Shown here: one piece after another, positions 51,079-60,231 of the stretch
Layout of the letters: every line of letters begins with the position of its first letter
Position numbering within the stretch: the first letter of the stretch is position 1
Translations under genes and position numbers: made by a program
The notes under the pieces: model-generated
The model's database searches: none
What the model was told of the DNA's origin: nothing
Seen by the model: only the letters and a program-made list of their open reading frames with translations
Source of the DNA: Flavobacterium anhuiense
GTDB taxonomy: Bacteria; Bacteroidota; Bacteroidia; Flavobacteriales; Flavobacteriaceae
Direction of reading: 5' to 3'
DNA: 64,000 nt
Assembly (NCBI RefSeq): GCF_900101855.1
Contig: NZ_FMVC01000006.1
Coordinates: 357,296-421,295, forward strand

Positions 51079-51193
51079 CTGGAATTATGTGTTTTATTAA
51101 GGTTTTTAGTCAATAAAGTGGGGTATTTAGACTTTTTCTAAATCATATTTTGTAATTTCGATAAACCAAATTAAACGACCAAAAACAAATAAG

Positions 51194-51859
51194 ATGAATG
51201 CTGCTATCAAAATTGCCCTAGTCGATGATGAAATTTTGTTTCGAAAAGGAATTTCTTTTTTATTACAGAGAGAAGAAAATATAGATGTTATTTTTGAAGC
51301 TCCAAATGGCGATGAGCTTATTTCACAGTTGAATGAAAGGGAAATAAAACCAGATATAATAATAATGGATTTAAAAATGCCGGTCTTGAACGGTGTCGAA
51401 GCCACTAAAATTATTAGAAAACTCTTTCCAGATATTAAGATTATTGCATTGACCAGTTATGATACCAAATCTTTTATTGCAAATATGATTCAAGTTGGCG
51501 CTGTCGCTTACTTAATAAAAAATACCACTCCAAAAGATTTAATTCATACAATCAACGAAGTAGCAAAAAAAGGTTTCTATTACAACGAAAATGTTTTAAA
51601 AACAATTCAAGAAACCATAGTTTCTCCTAAAAATACAAGAGGCGGTTTAGAAACAAATTTTCTTTCTCCTCGCGAAATCGAAATTCTACAATTAATTTGC
51701 CAGCAGAAAACTACTGCAGAAATTGCAGAACATCTTTTTTTAAGTCCGAGAACAATAGAAGGACATAGGAATAATTTATTGCTTAAAACAGAATCGCGAA
51801 ATATTGCTGGTTTGGTTGTCTATGCGATCCAGAATGAATTGGCAGTCTTAACAATTTAG
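51194..51859 (+). CDS. NarL/LuxR-type response regulator
   Basis: The 221-residue protein has a receiver domain (VDDEILFRKG; phosphoacceptor Asp in IIIMDLKMPVLNG; ALTSYD; AYLIKNT) and a LuxR HTH (LSPREIEILQLICQQK ... SPRTIEGHRNNLL). Completes the two-component pair. Confidence 0.95.
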   Translation: MNAAIKIALVDDEILFRKGISFLLQREENIDVIFEAPNGDELISQLNEREIKPDIIIMDLKMPVLNGVEATKIIRKLFPDIKIIALTSYDTKSFIANMIQVGAVAYLIKNTTPKDLIHTINEVAKKGFYYNENVLKTIQETIVSPKNTRGGLETNFLSPREIEILQLICQQKTTAEIAEHLFLSPRTIEGHRNNLLLKTESRNIAGLVVYAIQNELAVLTI

Positions 51860-51863
51860 AAAA

Positions 51864-51989
51864 TTATGCTGTCAAAAACTGAATGGACAGTACATAATAT
51901 AATATGATTGTTATCACAAGAACACATAAACCTATTTTTTGAATCATATTTAAACCCTTTTGTTGGTTGTTGCTTTCATTAAACTTCAT
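51864..51989 (-). CDS. 41-residue single-helix membrane protein
   Basis: A short frame from ATG at 51989 reads MKFNESNNQQKGLNMIQKIG, then the hydrophobic helix LCVLVITIILYYVLSIQFL, ending TA*. It is convergent with the response regulator. On the minus strand a TAAATTTG box (52036-52043) lies 46 nt upstream of the start, with TTTG 15 nt before it, so it may have a promoter. No homolog known to me. Confidence 0.45.
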   Translation of the reverse strand: MKFNESNNQQKGLNMIQKIGLCVLVITIILYYVLSIQFLTA

Positions 51990-52204
51990 AGTGGTTAATT
52001 TTTTACAGCGATTAGTTTTTGTGAACTTGGGATAGCAAATTTATAGAGAATTTTCTATCAAATTATAGGTGTTTTTACCTGTTTTTTCATGTTTAGAATC
52101 TTTCATTTCCAAGTTTTTTTTTTAACATTCTATTATGTCAGAAAAGATTGTAAGCATTCTTTTTTTGGTGCATCCTTTTATATCTTTACTAAAATAATTT
52201 TCTG
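51990..52204. other. spacer between divergent genes
   Basis: Contains the candidate promoter of the 41-residue protein (TAAATTTG on the minus strand) and a TATCTTTA near-match before the next + gene. T-rich, no gene. Confidence 0.4.
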
Positions 52205-53464
52205 ATGAATAAGAGTTTATTCTACATTTTTATACTATTAGCAACATTTAATGCTAGAGCTTCGTTTATCTTACTTCCGATGGACGAAACAACGCAGCAA
52301 AATCATCTAAAAGCATACGGAATTACTTATTGGTGTTTGAGCAGGGATTATAAAGCAAGTTGGCTTTTAAATTACCGCGGAGGCTCTTTTTTACTTCCTG
52401 ATGCTGATGAAATTAGAAAAGAATGTAAAATAAGAGGAGTTAGTTTTGAAGTGATTTCAGATAGTGAACAAGCTTCTATTCTGAATGAAATTTCGAGTCC
52501 TTCACAAAATATGGAATCGGTGATTTTGGAAAAAGCTCCTAAAATAGCGGTTTATACTCCAAAAGGAAAACAGCCATGGGATGATGCTGTGACTTTGGTT
52601 TTGACTTACGCCGAAATTCCTTTTACGCCAATTTATGATGAAGAAGTTTTAAGTGACCAATTATTAATGTATGATTGGCTACATCTGCATCACGAAGATT
52701 TTACTGGGCAATACGGAAAATTTTATGCAGCTTACAAAAATACTCCTTGGTATATTGATCAAAAAAAGGATGCAGAAGCCTTAGCTGCAAAACTAGGATA
52801 CGCAAAAGTATCTCAGGAAAAAGGAGCGGTTGCAAAAAAGATTAGAGATTTTGTAATTGGCGGAGGTTTTATGTTTGCTATGTGTTCTGCTACAGATAGT
52901 TTTGATATCGCACTTGCAGCTGATGGTGTGGATATTTGCGAAACAATGTTTGACGGCGATCCAAGTGAGTCTAACTATCAATCAAAATTGAATTATAATA
53001 ACTCGTTTGCCTTCAAGAATTTTACTCTTGAAAGAAGACCAGAAGTTTATGAGTTTTCAGATATCGATATGACAACGAAAAGGAGAGTATTGATGGAGAA
53101 AGATTATTTTACTTTAATGGAGTTTTCTGCAAAATGGGATCCGATTCCGAGTATGTTATGTCAAAATCATACACAATTGGTAAAAGGTTTCATGGGACAA
53201 ACCACTTCATTTGATACTTCATTAATAAAATCGAATATCTTGATCATGGGAACCTGCGAATTAAACGGCGAGTCAAGATATATTCATGGAGAAAAAGGCA
53301 AGGGGATGTTTACTTTTTTTGGAGGACATGACCCAGAAGATTTTCAACACCAAGTTGGAGATCCACCGACGGTTTTAGATTTACATCCGAATTCTCCAGG
53401 TTATAGATTGATTTTGAATAACGTTTTGTTTCCGGCGGCTAGAAAAAAGAAGCTTAAAACATAA
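52205..53464 (+). CDS. secreted amidotransferase-like protein (often labelled asparagine synthetase B)
   Basis: The 419-residue protein has a signal peptide (MNKSLFYIFILLATFNARAS). It contains a GATase-1-like core: KIAVYTPKGKQPWDDAVTLV, ADGVD, and a nucleophile-elbow-like FAMCSATDSFD (Cys227). FFGGHDPEDFQHQVGDPPT is near the C-terminus. Homologs are commonly annotated asparagine synthetase B, but neither the N-terminal Cys GATase II nor the ATP-PPase domain of AsnB is present. Actual function unknown, presumably periplasmic. Confidence 0.8.
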   Translation: MNKSLFYIFILLATFNARASFILLPMDETTQQNHLKAYGITYWCLSRDYKASWLLNYRGGSFLLPDADEIRKECKIRGVSFEVISDSEQASILNEISSPSQNMESVILEKAPKIAVYTPKGKQPWDDAVTLVLTYAEIPFTPIYDEEVLSDQLLMYDWLHLHHEDFTGQYGKFYAAYKNTPWYIDQKKDAEALAAKLGYAKVSQEKGAVAKKIRDFVIGGGFMFAMCSATDSFDIALAADGVDICETMFDGDPSESNYQSKLNYNNSFAFKNFTLERRPEVYEFSDIDMTTKRRVLMEKDYFTLMEFSAKWDPIPSMLCQNHTQLVKGFMGQTTSFDTSLIKSNILIMGTCELNGESRYIHGEKGKGMFTFFGGHDPEDFQHQVGDPPTVLDLHPNSPGYRLILNNVLFPAARKKKLKT

Positions 53465-53465
53465 A

Positions 53466-54269
53466 TCAGTTTAAAGAAAATTCAAACCAGATTGGAATAT
53501 GGTCGGATACTTTTCTTGCATTCTGCAGTGAATCAAAATCTTCGTAAAATTTAATAATACCAGAATTAAAAACTTTTAAACTCGATGTCTTATAAAAGAT
53601 ATTGTCAAACTCAGATGCAAGACAAATATTGCTTTTGCATTGATGTTTAAGAGTCGTTTTTTGATTTTTTAATAAAGATGCATATCCCATTTTCTTTAAT
53701 GGGTTAAAAACAGAATGTTTTTCGGGACAATTGAAATCGCCTAAAAAAATAAGGTTTAAATGGGGATATTCGTTTGGTAAAAATTTGAAATATTTGATTT
53801 CGGTTTCGGGCTGTTTTTTTTTCGTTATGGCATGAAAATTAACCAGTGTAATTGTCTTTTTGTTGATTTCGAATGTGGCGAAATAGGGCTCCCGATCAAT
53901 TTCTACACTAAATTTTTTCTCGAGCGAAGGTCTGCTTTTTAATTTGGCTTTGTTGGTTTTCCAAATGAAAGCATAGCGTTCAGTTTTGTAACTGCTGCTA
54001 GAAGTAGGATCGCTTATTTTATAATCCCATTTATTTCCTTTTTCATTAAGTAATGATGCCAATTTTGCAACAGTTTGGGCCCCACCAATTCCAGCAACAA
54101 CTTCTTGAATTGCAATAATATCGTAATTAGAAATTGTTTTGGCAATATAATTTAAATGGATGTCAGATTTGGATTTTCCAAAATTTTCTAAATTCCAAGA
54201 TACCACTTTGGTCTGCGCTAAAGATAAAAAGGTAAAAAATAATAAGACGAGGCTGAGAGTTTTTTTCAT
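53466..54269 (-). CDS. secreted endonuclease/exonuclease/phosphatase-family protein
   Basis: The 267-residue protein has a signal peptide (MKKTLSLVLLFFTFLSLAQ) and DNase I-like motifs: VVSWNLENFG, IIAIQEVV (Glu), LVNFHAI, LIFLGDFNCP and VSDHIPIWFEF (His). Likely an extracytoplasmic nuclease or phosphodiesterase, about one quarter the size of the T9SS protein at 14505. Convergent with the previous gene (1 nt gap). Confidence 0.9.
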   Translation of the reverse strand: MKKTLSLVLLFFTFLSLAQTKVVSWNLENFGKSKSDIHLNYIAKTISNYDIIAIQEVVAGIGGAQTVAKLASLLNEKGNKWDYKISDPTSSSSYKTERYAFIWKTNKAKLKSRPSLEKKFSVEIDREPYFATFEINKKTITLVNFHAITKKKQPETEIKYFKFLPNEYPHLNLIFLGDFNCPEKHSVFNPLKKMGYASLLKNQKTTLKHQCKSNICLASEFDNIFYKTSSLKVFNSGIIKFYEDFDSLQNARKVSDHIPIWFEFSLN

Positions 54270-54336
54270 GTAAAAATTTATAGAAAAAGATATGAACCTT
54301 CTTTTTCAGCAATAATCAAGCCTTTCTTAAAATTAA

Positions 54337-54504
54337 TTAATGTTTTTTGTATCGGTTTTTTAGCGCAGTTCCGATAATTATAATTTGCAATACTAATAAT
54401 GCTGGAATAAATATAATTTTCCAATCAATTTCTAGCCAGCCCGTTTTTTCAGAAACAAAGGCAAAGCTAATTGATAAAAAAAGGCAGAGTAACATTGTTT
54501 TCAT
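54337..54504 (-). CDS. small membrane protein
   Basis: From MKTMLLCLFLSISFAF (ATG 54504) the 55-residue product has a signal-like helix, WLEIDWK, a second helix (IIFIPALLVLQIIIIGTAL) and a basic tail KNRYKKH. No family known. Confidence 0.55.
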   Translation of the reverse strand: MKTMLLCLFLSISFAFVSEKTGWLEIDWKIIFIPALLVLQIIIIGTALKNRYKKH

Positions 54505-54648
54505 AATAATTTTATTTTGTGTAGTATTAATTTTGGAGAATATAATACTCGCTTTACTTTTCGGTTTCATGGTAGGTTAATAGGTTATTACAAATTTAAC
54601 GGTATCAAAAGTGTAATCCTTACGGAAACCCGTAAAGCGCCATAAAAA

Positions 54649-55317
54649 TTACACCAATCCGAAATCTTTTGCGATTGCAATTAAATGCACATTATTGTTA
54701 GCCTTAAAATAGATTTTCAGTTTATTGATTCTTTTTTCAATACTGCTTGTTCCGTTAGGTGTTATAGATAAATCTTTAAATTCCTTAGAAATGCTTTCCA
54801 AAATATATCCTTGTGATAAAAGCTTCAAAATAGAAATATCATAAGATTCAATTTCGATTAAGGCTTTGTCATTAAAATTAAAAGACAAATCAGAAGAAAG
54901 TATTTTTTCTTCATTATTAAAGGTGCTTTCAATGGCATTTCTTAACTCAGCAATACTATTTCTTCCTTTAGAAACATAAGCATTAATGCCTAATTCATTA
55001 AAAAGAGTTTTAATTCTATAGCTTTTATCTTCTATAGAAAAAACAATCTTTTTTATATTAGGCTGTACCTTGTTTATGGCATCAATAAGTTCATCGCCAC
55101 TATTTAAGGTTACTTTTCTGTGATCAGATTTAAATGATAAATCAGTAATCAGCAAATCATAAGGTTCGTTATCAGCCAATGCTTTTTTTATTTTAAGCAA
55201 ACCTTCGTCACAATATTTCACATGATGAATTACAGGAACTTGTAATTCTTCAAGTACTTGAACTACTGCCAGGCTGATACTGTCTAAATCTTCGGCAACT
55301 AAAACTTTTTTAAACAT
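54649..55317 (-). CDS. response regulator with C-terminal HTH
   Basis: The 222-residue protein has a receiver domain: VAEDLDSISL (acidic pair), phosphoacceptor in YDLLITDLSFKSDH, VFSIEDKS, and AYVSKGRN (Lys). A LuxR-like C-terminal HTH follows (DISILKLLSQGYILESISKEF ... SIEKRINKLKIYFKANNNVHL). It lies 9 nt after the pseudokinase gene and is probably the output of the kinase pair. Confidence 0.88.
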   Translation of the reverse strand: MFKKVLVAEDLDSISLAVVQVLEELQVPVIHHVKYCDEGLLKIKKALADNEPYDLLITDLSFKSDHRKVTLNSGDELIDAINKVQPNIKKIVFSIEDKSYRIKTLFNELGINAYVSKGRNSIAELRNAIESTFNNEEKILSSDLSFNFNDKALIEIESYDISILKLLSQGYILESISKEFKDLSITPNGTSSIEKRINKLKIYFKANNNVHLIAIAKDFGLV

Positions 55318-55326
55318 ATAATTGTA

Positions 55327-57114
55327 TTATATAGGAAATTTGATACTTATTTTAAAACCACTTTCTGAATTTGCATCAAAATTAATTGTTCCTTTTATTG
55401 TTTCAATACGGTTTTCCACATTTTGTAGTCTTTTTTGTAAAATTGATTGTTCACCATTAAATTTTGTTCCATTATCCGTGTAAGTTATAAAGATGTTTTT
55501 TTCATTTTTTTTGAAAGTTATGCTTGCTAGTGACGCATTGTTTAATGTTTTCATCTGCTCAAAAATTTCTTGGATAACACGGAAAGCAGTTATTTTTTTT
55601 ACCCGATCAATTTTGGACCACGAAAAAGTATTTAAGCCATTTATTATGATATTTAAGTGGGAGTTTGCGTAGCTGGCAATCATTTCTTTCAGTCCTATTT
55701 CGTAGTTTTCATTAGTCAATATTTCACTATTTTCTCTAGAGACCTTTCTTGTTATAGAGTAAATATTGTTTAAATGCGAGAGGAGCTTTTCTTTGTTTTC
55801 TTTTTTTTCTAAGTCGCTCTTTATCGTAAAAAGCAAAATTTTGTCTATATCCCTTTCAAGCTCAAGCTGTAATTTTTCAGAAATACGCATTTCGTTTCTG
55901 AAAACTTCATTGTTACTTTCTTTTTTCCCTTTCGTATTTAAATAAAAAACTATAAACACCGAGCTGATAATACTAATAAAAATTACAATATAAGAGATGT
56001 AGCTGCTGTTTTTTTGTCTTTGCAGTTCTAATTCTTTTTCTGCTTTTTGGTTTTTGAGTTCTAGATTTTCTTCTTTATCTTTCTTTGAGTTGTATATTAA
56101 GTCAGCAAATTGATTTTTTGCTATTTTTCTACTTATATAGAGACTATCATTTTTTCTTGTATAAATTTCCCAGTGTTTTTTTGAATTCTCAGCCATGTCT
56201 GCCTCAAGTAGATCGGCTACTCTGTTAATCTCATTTCCTGCTGATTTTGCTCGTTTTGCAGCATAATAAGATTTCTCTGCGTAAATTTTTTTTAGTTCTG
56301 CATTGTAGTATTTTGAGTAATATTTATAAAAACCAAAATAATTGGCAATTAGTTCAAAATCATTATTGTACGGAATAGTTAATTCTAAACTTTCGTTAAG
56401 ACACTTTAAAGCTTTTTCTTTATGATTTCCAAGACCTATGTAGGAAAGAGCTAAATTATACAATATAGCAGAACGTACAAGGTTTGTATTTGAAGGTGTG
56501 ATTTTATCTGCAATTTTACACTTGGATATTGGTTCTAATACATCTTTCGCTTCCTGGTATTTTTTTTGTTGAACATAAACAAATGCAATTTCAGATAGTA
56601 TTCGTGCTTTTCTAAAGGTAGATTTTGCTCTTTTTAATGCTTTTCTATGATAATATAGTGCCTTTTCGGTATTGTAGGTATAAAAATAATTATAAGCCAT
56701 AAACGTGTAAGCATTAGTGCCATGCTTTTTATCAGATGTTTTTTCTAGATAAGGAAATGCTTTTATAAGCTTATCTTCTGCTTCATAGTAATTGCCATAT
56801 CGTTGTAGAATTTCTACCATGTAGTTTAATGAACTAACATATTCATCAGGATAATCTTCTTTAGGATCACAGAGCAATTGCGTTTTGTTGAAGTAAAAAT
56901 AAGCACTGTCATATTTTCCAGCACTAAAAAAAGCTTGAGCTTTTTCTGATGTTTTTTTTATTTTAATTGAGAGACCAGCTTTGTGGTAATTTTTTTGTTT
57001 TTTTTCTGTTTCAAAAAACTGTGCGAAAAATAGAGTTGCTAGAATCAAACAGATGATTAGCAAACAAAAAAGAATATTTTTTTTTTGAAAAAAGGGAAAC
57101 GGGTTTTTAATCAT
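55327..57114 (-). CDS. TPR histidine-kinase paralog lacking catalytic residues (pseudokinase)
   Basis: The 595-residue protein has an N-terminal membrane anchor, about five TPR-like repeats (approximately 45-330), a second membrane helix (YISYIVIFISIISSVFIVFYL, near residue 380), then kinase-like sequence. Where the paralog has KLHDELAND it reads KLQLELERD, so the phosphoacceptor His is Gln. The N-box reads EIFEQMK (Asn lost). The G1 box reads DNGTKF (second Gly lost), and the G2 loop reads KRLQNVENRI (Gly lost). It overlaps the active paralog by 1 nt (TAATG). Probably a regulatory or dimerisation partner. Confidence 0.88.
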   Translation of the reverse strand: MIKNPFPFFQKKNILFCLLIICLILATLFFAQFFETEKKQKNYHKAGLSIKIKKTSEKAQAFFSAGKYDSAYFYFNKTQLLCDPKEDYPDEYVSSLNYMVEILQRYGNYYEAEDKLIKAFPYLEKTSDKKHGTNAYTFMAYNYFYTYNTEKALYYHRKALKRAKSTFRKARILSEIAFVYVQQKKYQEAKDVLEPISKCKIADKITPSNTNLVRSAILYNLALSYIGLGNHKEKALKCLNESLELTIPYNNDFELIANYFGFYKYYSKYYNAELKKIYAEKSYYAAKRAKSAGNEINRVADLLEADMAENSKKHWEIYTRKNDSLYISRKIAKNQFADLIYNSKKDKEENLELKNQKAEKELELQRQKNSSYISYIVIFISIISSVFIVFYLNTKGKKESNNEVFRNEMRISEKLQLELERDIDKILLFTIKSDLEKKENKEKLLSHLNNIYSITRKVSRENSEILTNENYEIGLKEMIASYANSHLNIIINGLNTFSWSKIDRVKKITAFRVIQEIFEQMKTLNNASLASITFKKNEKNIFITYTDNGTKFNGEQSILQKRLQNVENRIETIKGTINFDANSESGFKISIKFPI

Positions 57115-58835
57115 TACGCAGGAAATTTAATTAAGACCTTAAAACCTTTTCCAAAATCTGAACCGATTTCGACCTCACCTTTGATGGCTCGAATTCGATT
57201 CTCAATATTATGCAAGCCATTTTTGTGAACCATTTTGTTTGAATCAATTCCTTTTCCGTTATCGGTATAGTTAATTATAATAGTATTGTTTCCTTTTTGT
57301 AAACTTATGGCAACTAAAGTAGCATCACTATGCTTTTTCATGTTTACCAGCAATTCTTGGATGATTCTGTAAACCGATACTTTTTTCATTTCATCAAGTT
57401 GATCCCACGAAATTTCATCTAAACCATTTATTAAGAGATTTATTTTAGAGGTACTAAATCCAGAAATCATCTCTTTAAGTGAAATTGTAAAATTTTGGTT
57501 GCTTAAAGTCGGAATGTTTTTCTTCGATAAATCACTTGTTCGAGAATAGATATCATCTAGCTTTTTCAGTAAATAATTTCGGTTTTCTTCAGCAGAAAGA
57601 TTTCTATTCTCAACAAAAGCTAACGTATGATAAATGTCATTAGCTAATTCGTCATGCAGTTTTTTTGAAATTCGCGTTTCGCTTTGATAAGTTGCTTCAA
57701 TTTTTTGGCGATTATTTCGTGCAGTTAAATAATAATATACGAATACAATCAAGCATGATGCTAATATGATTATAATATATGAAATAATATTTTTGCTTTC
57801 CTGTTTTTCCAATTGGAGTTCGTTTTTGATTTTTTGAGCCTTTAATTTTAAATTTTCATCTTTTTCCCTTTTAGAATCATATTTCATTTTGGCAAATTGA
57901 TTTTTTGCTTTTTGTCTAAAGGCATAAATGCGGTGATTCTCTTTTATATAAAGAAGAGCATTTTCTTTTATCTCTGAGGGAGAAACAGTGTTTTCTATAA
58001 TAAATTTTAAAGCAAGTAAGCGATCATTAGTATTACCAGATAAGGTGTGATTTTTGTAGCTTAATTTGGCATACATCATCGATAAAGCCTTATTGTTATG
58101 ATGATATTCAGCAAGATTATAATATGTTTTGCCTAAACCCTCTTCATGCTTTGTTGCAGAGTTTATTTGTATGCTCTTTTTAAAAAAAGTTAAAGCTTTC
58201 GAATTCTTTAGTTTGAGATAACAAATGCCAATATAATCGAGTATTTTGGAATAATATATGGGATTTTGCAGTACAAGTTTTTCTTTGCTTATAGATAAGA
58301 AAATTTTCAATGCTTTATTGTACTTGCCTTGATCAAGATAAATAGCGGCAATATTGTTTTTTGCTTCAAGTGTATTGATTCTGTCAACTTTCAAAACAAA
58401 TGCTTTGGAGTAATAATAAATAGCAGTTGGATAGTCATAAGTATAATAATAGTTTCTACCTAAAACGCTATAGATATTCCATACTTGATTTGGATCTTTT
58501 ATTTTATTAAGATAAGGAATTGTTTCTTTTGCGGTAATAGTGCTTCCAATAAAATCCTCATGGTTTTGTTGAATTTCGGACATGTAATACATGCAATAAA
58601 CGTAACTTTTGGCATCCTTATTAGGGTTACATTTTGTTCTTGCTTTATTGTAAAAATAAAATGCACTATCAAACTTTTTATTTTTGTAGAATAAGTCTGC
58701 TGCATGTATTGTTTTTTCTATTTTGGCCTTGTCATTTGTAATTTTTGCTGTATTTTTTTTGGGGTTTTGGCAGGAAAAAAAAACTATAAAAATTAAAATT
58801 ATATAGAGTGTAAATTGTATTCTTTTCGGTATCAT
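57114..58835 (-). CDS. TPR sensor histidine kinase, catalytic partner
   Basis: The 573-residue protein starts at MIPKRIQFTLYIILIFIVFF (ATG 58835; the longer frame is unlikely). TPR repeats occupy about 30-310. A membrane helix (IISYIIIILASCLIVFVYYYL) precedes HisKA_3 with KLHDELANDIYHTLAF (phosphoacceptor His). The HATPase has ELLVNMKKHSDA, DNGKGID and GLHNIENRI. All residues needed for phosphotransfer are there. It is first in a three-gene operon with the degenerate paralog and the response regulator. Confidence 0.92.
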   Translation of the reverse strand: MIPKRIQFTLYIILIFIVFFSCQNPKKNTAKITNDKAKIEKTIHAADLFYKNKKFDSAFYFYNKARTKCNPNKDAKSYVYCMYYMSEIQQNHEDFIGSTITAKETIPYLNKIKDPNQVWNIYSVLGRNYYYTYDYPTAIYYYSKAFVLKVDRINTLEAKNNIAAIYLDQGKYNKALKIFLSISKEKLVLQNPIYYSKILDYIGICYLKLKNSKALTFFKKSIQINSATKHEEGLGKTYYNLAEYHHNNKALSMMYAKLSYKNHTLSGNTNDRLLALKFIIENTVSPSEIKENALLYIKENHRIYAFRQKAKNQFAKMKYDSKREKDENLKLKAQKIKNELQLEKQESKNIISYIIIILASCLIVFVYYYLTARNNRQKIEATYQSETRISKKLHDELANDIYHTLAFVENRNLSAEENRNYLLKKLDDIYSRTSDLSKKNIPTLSNQNFTISLKEMISGFSTSKINLLINGLDEISWDQLDEMKKVSVYRIIQELLVNMKKHSDATLVAISLQKGNNTIIINYTDNGKGIDSNKMVHKNGLHNIENRIRAIKGEVEIGSDFGKGFKVLIKFPA

Positions 58836-58942
58836 GCGCCAAAAATAAAAAATATCAGTTCCTGTGAAAGAGTATAAATACCTGTTTTTGTAAAAAGATG
58901 AATTCGCTATTTTTTGACTGTTCATTTACAATTATATACAAA

Positions 58943-58970
58943 CAAACCCTCACAGAGAGGGTTGTTAAAG
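58943..58970 (-). terminator. hairpin upstream of the kinase genes
   Basis: ACAACCCTCTCTGTGAGGGTT on the minus strand forms a short GC stem (CCCTC/GAGGG) followed by TTTG. It may terminate the AhpD-like gene or regulate the kinase leader. Confidence 0.5.
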
Positions 58971-59003
58971 TTTGAAAATGATATAAATATTATCTTTATA
59001 AAA

Positions 59004-59438
59004 TTATGATGCACGCATTCCAGTTGTAATGGCTAATCTATTCCAAGAGTTAATTGTAATGATGGCTAAAAGTATCTCTGCAAGATATTTTTCATCAAAT
59101 AATTTAGCAGCATTTTCGTAAACTTCATCTGAAACATGATTGCCAATTAATGTAACCTGTTCTGTTAATGCTAAGATTGCTTTTTCTTCTTCAGTATAAA
59201 AATCTGCTTCGCGCCAAGCGCTAATTAAATAAATTCTTTGTTCAGAAATACCATGCTTTCTAGCGTCTGCAGTATGCATGTTAATACAAAATGCACAGCC
59301 ATTAATTTGCGAAGCGCGGATTTTAATTAATTCTTTGTGTACAGGTGTTAATGAAGTTGATGAAATATATTTTTCTAAATTCATCAATGCTTGATAAGCC
59401 TCTGGAGCTGCATTCGGAATAACAATTCTTGGTTTCAT
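59004..59438 (-). CDS. AhpD/carboxymuconolactone-decarboxylase family protein
   Basis: The 144-residue protein has ELIKIRASQINGCAFCINMH, with the redox CxxC, and ADFYTEEEKAILALTEQVTL. The family holds peroxidase-type alkylhydroperoxidases and decarboxylases; the CxxC and His favour AhpD-like redox activity. It is on the same strand as the Crp-type gene 79 nt upstream, perhaps its target. Confidence 0.9.
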   Translation of the reverse strand: MKPRIVIPNAAPEAYQALMNLEKYISSTSLTPVHKELIKIRASQINGCAFCINMHTADARKHGISEQRIYLISAWREADFYTEEEKAILALTEQVTLIGNHVSDEVYENAAKLFDEKYLAEILLAIITINSWNRLAITTGMRAS

Positions 59439-59517
59439 TTTTATGTGTTTTAAAAGTTCATTACAAAGGTCAGTAATGTATACTCTTAAAAACTTGAACT
59501 ACTTCAAGAAATTCAAA

Positions 59518-60090
59518 TCACACTTTTCCAGCTCTTATTTTACTCATAAATTCGGCCGAAAAATCTAAGTAGGAGGCAAGCATGTATTGAGGAACACGTT
59601 GAACGAAGTCTGGTTGCAAATTTTTAAAATGATTATAACGTTCTTCGGCAGACATGGTAAACAAGAATTTAATACGCATTTGTGCAGCCCCAAAAGCTTT
59701 TTGTGCTACAATTCTAAAGTATTTTTCGAGTTTAGGAATTTGAATTAATAAAGAATCTAAAACAGATTTTTCAATAGCAATTACATCAGTAGTTTCAACA
59801 GCTTGTATATAAAAATGAGACGGAACATGGTTATGATAACTTAAATAGTCGGTAATCCACCAATTTTCTATTCCAAATTGAAGAGTCTGTTCAGTACCTT
59901 TAGAGTTAATTATGTATTGACGCATACAGCCTTTTACAACAAAATACATTGTATTGCATATTTGTCCTTCTTGTAGAACATGTTCTTTTTTCTTAATCTG
60001 TGAGAGACCAAGACAACTCTCGAGTACATCGATCTCATGAGATTCAAGTTGTACAAACTTTTGAATATGATGGATAAGTGCGTCTTGCAT
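59518..60090 (-). CDS. Crp/Fnr-type transcriptional regulator
   Basis: The 190-residue protein has a cyclic-nucleotide-binding-type beta-barrel (HVLQEGQICNTMYFVVKGCMRQY, about residues 37-59) and an abbreviated C-terminal HTH (VPQYMLASYLDFSAEFMSKIR). The Arg/Glu residues that bind cAMP in Crp are not obvious, so the effector is unknown. Confidence 0.88.
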   Translation of the reverse strand: MQDALIHHIQKFVQLESHEIDVLESCLGLSQIKKKEHVLQEGQICNTMYFVVKGCMRQYIINSKGTEQTLQFGIENWWITDYLSYHNHVPSHFYIQAVETTDVIAIEKSVLDSLLIQIPKLEKYFRIVAQKAFGAAQMRIKFLFTMSAEERYNHFKNLQPDFVQRVPQYMLASYLDFSAEFMSKIRAGKV

Positions 60091-60159
60091 TTTGTAGAAA
60101 TTACTTTAAGTAAATTTAATTTATTATTTAGTCATATAATAATATGTGGTCAAAAAACA

Positions 60160-60190
60160 AAAAACCATTCGCTTTAACGAATGGTTTTTA
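60160..60190 (-). terminator. terminator of the thrS-infC-rpmI-rplT operon
   Basis: AAACCATTCG / CGAATGGTTT stem with T-runs on both strands. Confidence 0.9.
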
Positions 60191-60231
60191 TATAATAAGT
60201 AAGTAATCTTAAATTGAGTTTATAAAACGTT

